Source: Phycisphaerae bacterium
GTDB lineage: Bacteria > Planctomycetota > Phycisphaerae > Phycisphaerales > Phycisphaeraceae
Assembly: GCA_002688155.1 (NCBI GenBank)
Contig: NZCH01000101.1
Span: 1 to 14,910 of the forward strand
Length of the DNA: 14,910 nucleotides
Direction of reading: 5' to 3'
The position numbers and the translations under genes are program-made. Of the stretch, positions 12,512-14,910 are shown piece after piece. Position 1 is the first letter of the stretch. The number at the start of each line of letters is the position of its first letter. The notes beneath the pieces are model-generated. The model was not told where the DNA came from and did not search any database. It saw only the letters and a list, made by a program, of their open reading frames with translations.

Positions 12512-14878
12512 ATGATGAACATCGCACGAACGATGTTGATGCTTTTATTCATACTCGTTGTATGGCACGGCTGCGCTGCGGCGCGCGCCGATTCGGGTGA
12601 CGTGTTACTTTCGCGCAACGCAACGTATCGTGTCACCGGTGGCGGGTATGTGTATGCGGGGCAGATTCAGCCGGGGATCAACGCTCGGGCGAAGAAGGAT
12701 GGCATGGTCTTTGCTCCGCTGGTCGAGGCAACGGACTCGGGCGACGAACTCATCGACGGGGACACGGGCGACGAGAGTCTCGTCAACACGACGTGGCACT
12801 GGGATCAGCCGGGCAAGGTAATTGACGTTGAGATGGCGCTTCCGGGCGAGTCGACGGTTCATCGTGTGGTTGTGACGTATCCGCAGGACACGATTTACCG
12901 GCCCGAGCAGGTGGCGCTTGAAACGCGAGAGTCCGGCAAACAGTGGCGCAAGCACGGCAGGCAGTTCGTTCACCACCAGCGCGACCCCGTCGATATTTCA
13001 CCAACAAGTTCGACGTTCGAACTGGACGATGTGCGCTGCGGCGAACTCAAGTTCAGTGTGGGCGGGTTCCTGCAGCGCGTGGGCATTACGGAAATTGAAG
13101 TCTGGGGCGACGGCCCAACGCAAAACAACCAGCGAGGCCTGATCCGCGCCACACCGCACGTGCAAACGGTCAACCCGCCGGTGATGCGCTTTGCCCAGGG
13201 CGCGGTGAAGCTGTCGGCGTCGGCAACGATCCAACTCGATACGAGTCACCCGCTGACAGCCGGCGAGCCGGCGTCACTTATAAACGGTAACCGCCGCGAC
13301 GGCATCCGCATGGGCGGGCAGGCCCATCAGCACTGGCACGTTACTGCCGAGTTGGACCTGGGCGATACGCACCACATCAACGCGGTGTACGTTTGGATGC
13401 CCGGCGGACGCGGTATCGAAACGGGACACGTGCACGAAGTCACGCTGGCGATCAGCCCCAGCACCGGGCATCTGGACTGGCAGTCGCCGGTGGACCCGCT
13501 CGTGCCGTTGTACTGGCCGACCGACGATGCGCCCAGGCCGTACGTCATCGCCGCGAGTCAATTGAACGTGCCCGGCCGGCGCGTGCGCGTGAAGGCGTAC
13601 CTGTCCGGCACAGGCGGCGTCACGTCGTGGCTTGCGCTGGGTGAAATCGAAGTGTGGGGTCGGCCAATGGAAAGTCCGGCAACGGACATGCCGCGGCTGG
13701 TACTCAAGCCCGTCACGATCGATCCCGAACCCACCGCCAAACTCGCACCCCGATGGCAGGCACTGCGCAAACAGCGCATTCGCGGGATATGGATCGGCGG
13801 GGACCTGGACAACGTATTCGGTGACACGGGAAAGACCAAGGCAAAGATACTGGCCGACGCGGGGTTCAATACCGTCGTGCTCTACATGGGCGTCGACCGC
13901 AACAACCGCTCAACCGCGCCGGAACTTGTCGATCGGCTCGAGCGCAACGTTGCGCAGGCGCGCCTGCACGATCTGCTCGTCCTCGCCAAGTGGCAGTTCG
14001 GCACCACTCACCAGGAGCCGTACCGCCGCTTCCGCGGGCGCAGCGGCGTCGAGCACGATCGGTCGGCCTGCCCGCAACAGCCCGATTACATCGAACGTCA
14101 CGTGGGACGGTGGGCCGTTAAGTGTGCCCGGCTCGGCGCGGACGGATTTACGTTTGACACGGAAATGTACGAGTCGGACAGCACACGTTACCCAAGCGCC
14201 TGTTACTGCGATCCGTGCTTCAAGCAGTACCTCCAGGCATACAGCACTGACTGGGAGCATCATTTCAATCACATCGAACCGGCGCAGCGCGGCCAGTGGA
14301 TCACCGGCAACGGGGTCGGCAATCATTACAACCAGGCGCAGCGGAGCCAGCTGATCACAATGTTCGATGGCATTCGCGCGCGTTGCCGGGCGATCAATCC
14401 TGAGTTCCTGCTCGCGTACGCTCCTTTCGTTGGGTACATGAGCGGGATGACGCACGGGCTGGGTACACCCAGCCGGCCGGTCATCGTGTGGTCGGAGCGC
14501 GAGTACACACACGGACCTGAGTCGCGCACCGTTGGCTACCTCAAGCGTGTGCACGACGAGCAACTGCCTGTGCTCTATGCCGGCGGGCACATGCTCTGGT
14601 ATCAGAACCCCAAAACGCTGGCGGACAACCTCGTCGTCGCGGCGCTGCACACCGACGGCTGGTGGGCGTGGTTCGGCAGCGCGCTGCTGACCTACCCCGG
14701 CACGGACGACCCGCTGGCATACCAGTCGCCCTACGGGCGCGCGGCGGGCACCACCGCGATGGACTACCTCAGTGCAATCAAAGCCGCACACGAGCGGCTC
14801 GATCAATTGCTCGACGAACCGGCCGACCGCTGGCCCCGTGCGGAGATGTTCGCCGACGTGCCGCGCACAAAAGACTGA
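12512..14878 (+). CDS. Secreted protein with two discoidin-like modules and a glycoside-hydrolase-like C-terminal region
   Basis: The product is 788 residues. Residues 1-26 are a signal peptide with a hydrophobic core (MLMLLFILVV) and a likely ARA|D cleavage; Cys21 lacks a proper lipobox. Two beta-rich stretches (about 30-200 and 220-385) each end in the same strand, ITEIEVWGD (192-200) and LGEIEVWGR (376-384), as in F5/8 type C (discoidin) carbohydrate-binding domains. From about 415 the protein looks like an (alpha/beta) barrel: RGIWIGGDLDNVF (424-436), ILADAGFNTVVLYMG (446-460), LLVLAKWQFG (488-497), GADGFTFDTEMYES (542-555), YCDPCFKQYL (565-574), FLLAYAPFVGYM (632-643) and VIVWSEREY (657-665). 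D549 and E551 are candidate catalytic acids, and E662 is another. I cannot assign a GH family. AAGAGGA at 12495-12501 precedes two successive ATG codons. The substrate is presumably a polysaccharide or glycoprotein outside the cytoplasm. Confidence 0.85.
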   Translation: MMNIARTMLMLLFILVVWHGCAAARADSGDVLLSRNATYRVTGGGYVYAGQIQPGINARAKKDGMVFAPLVEATDSGDELIDGDTGDESLVNTTWHWDQPGKVIDVEMALPGESTVHRVVVTYPQDTIYRPEQVALETRESGKQWRKHGRQFVHHQRDPVDISPTSSTFELDDVRCGELKFSVGGFLQRVGITEIEVWGDGPTQNNQRGLIRATPHVQTVNPPVMRFAQGAVKLSASATIQLDTSHPLTAGEPASLINGNRRDGIRMGGQAHQHWHVTAELDLGDTHHINAVYVWMPGGRGIETGHVHEVTLAISPSTGHLDWQSPVDPLVPLYWPTDDAPRPYVIAASQLNVPGRRVRVKAYLSGTGGVTSWLALGEIEVWGRPMESPATDMPRLVLKPVTIDPEPTAKLAPRWQALRKQRIRGIWIGGDLDNVFGDTGKTKAKILADAGFNTVVLYMGVDRNNRSTAPELVDRLERNVAQARLHDLLVLAKWQFGTTHQEPYRRFRGRSGVEHDRSACPQQPDYIERHVGRWAVKCARLGADGFTFDTEMYESDSTRYPSACYCDPCFKQYLQAYSTDWEHHFNHIEPAQRGQWITGNGVGNHYNQAQRSQLITMFDGIRARCRAINPEFLLAYAPFVGYMSGMTHGLGTPSRPVIVWSEREYTHGPESRTVGYLKRVHDEQLPVLYAGGHMLWYQNPKTLADNLVVAALHTDGWWAWFGSALLTYPGTDDPLAYQSPYGRAAGTTAMDYLSAIKAAHERLDQLLDEPADRWPRAEMFADVPRTKD

Positions 14879-14892
14879 CGTATTGCATGAAG

Positions 14893-14910
14893 CCCGCCCC
14901 CGCCCCCCCC
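14893..14910 (+). repeat. C-rich low-complexity tract at the window end
   Basis: After the stop of the last gene the sequence becomes runs of C broken by single G and ends in eight C. Such tracts often break assemblies, so the end is probably an assembly limit rather than a biological boundary. Confidence 0.6.

Noticed and set aside
13910..14806. Minus-strand open frame (298 codons) opposite the secreted protein
   Set aside because: Antisense to the barrel-like region, no recognisable motif or ribosome binding site.
1..14910. CRISPR array, tRNA, rRNA, insertion sequence or prophage
   Set aside because: No regularly spaced repeats, cloverleaf-like segment, rRNA wording, transposase or integrase was seen on either strand by eye. 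A tRNAscan or Rfam search would be decisive for small RNAs.

Overview
The window is a high-GC bacterial stretch with densely packed protein-coding genes and no RNA genes, CRISPR array, insertion sequence or prophage that I can see. The gene style suggests an uncultured member of the Planctomycetota, perhaps Phycisphaera-like. The hints are a Tat-exported aldo/keto reductase-like protein, a multihaem cytochrome fused to a SUMF1/FGE-like domain, a large secreted protein with discoidin-like domains and a barrel-like region, and a Gfo/Idh/MocA oxidoreductase. This placement is inference from gene content; there is no 16S or other phylogenetic marker analysis behind it. Both ends look like contig ends: the first gene is cut at base 1, and the last 20 or so bases are a C-rich run.

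Layout. Bases 1-1462 (minus strand) hold a GNAT acetyltransferase overlapping a Gfo/Idh/MocA oxidoreductase that runs off the left edge. After a divergent intergenic region, 1779-4396 (plus) carries two genes sharing an ATGA overlap: a Tat-signal aldo/keto reductase-like protein and a membrane-anchored tetrahaem cytochrome fused to a TPR-like helical stretch and a SUMF1-like domain. This pair is the most unusual part of the window. A family M29 aminopeptidase (minus) follows, then a short region with a diverged inverted repeat.

Bases 6073-7982 (plus) hold an aminoglycoside-phosphotransferase-fold kinase-like protein and an alpha/beta hydrolase. The hydrolase overlaps tail-to-tail with alanine racemase (alr, minus), which has an odd proline-rich insertion. 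A nested dyad sits in the alr/helicase divergent region. A DEAD-box RNA helicase with a DEVD motif II (plus) leads into atpG (plus), here without the rest of the ATP synthase operon. A YfgD/ArsC-family thioredoxin-fold reductase (minus) and a 454-base non-coding region come next. The window ends with a secreted 788-residue protein with two discoidin-like modules and a glycosidase-like C-terminal half (plus).

How the genes fit together. Most are unrelated housekeeping or metabolic genes. The clearest functional unit is the AKR-like/cytochrome pair. One partner should be exported folded through Tat, and the other is predicted to be anchored in the membrane with its haems outside the cytoplasm. 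This suggests an extracytoplasmic redox or electron-transfer module. The AKR-like protein lacks three of the four usual catalytic residues and the SUMF1-like domain lacks the paired cysteines of true FGE, so neither standard activity can be assumed.
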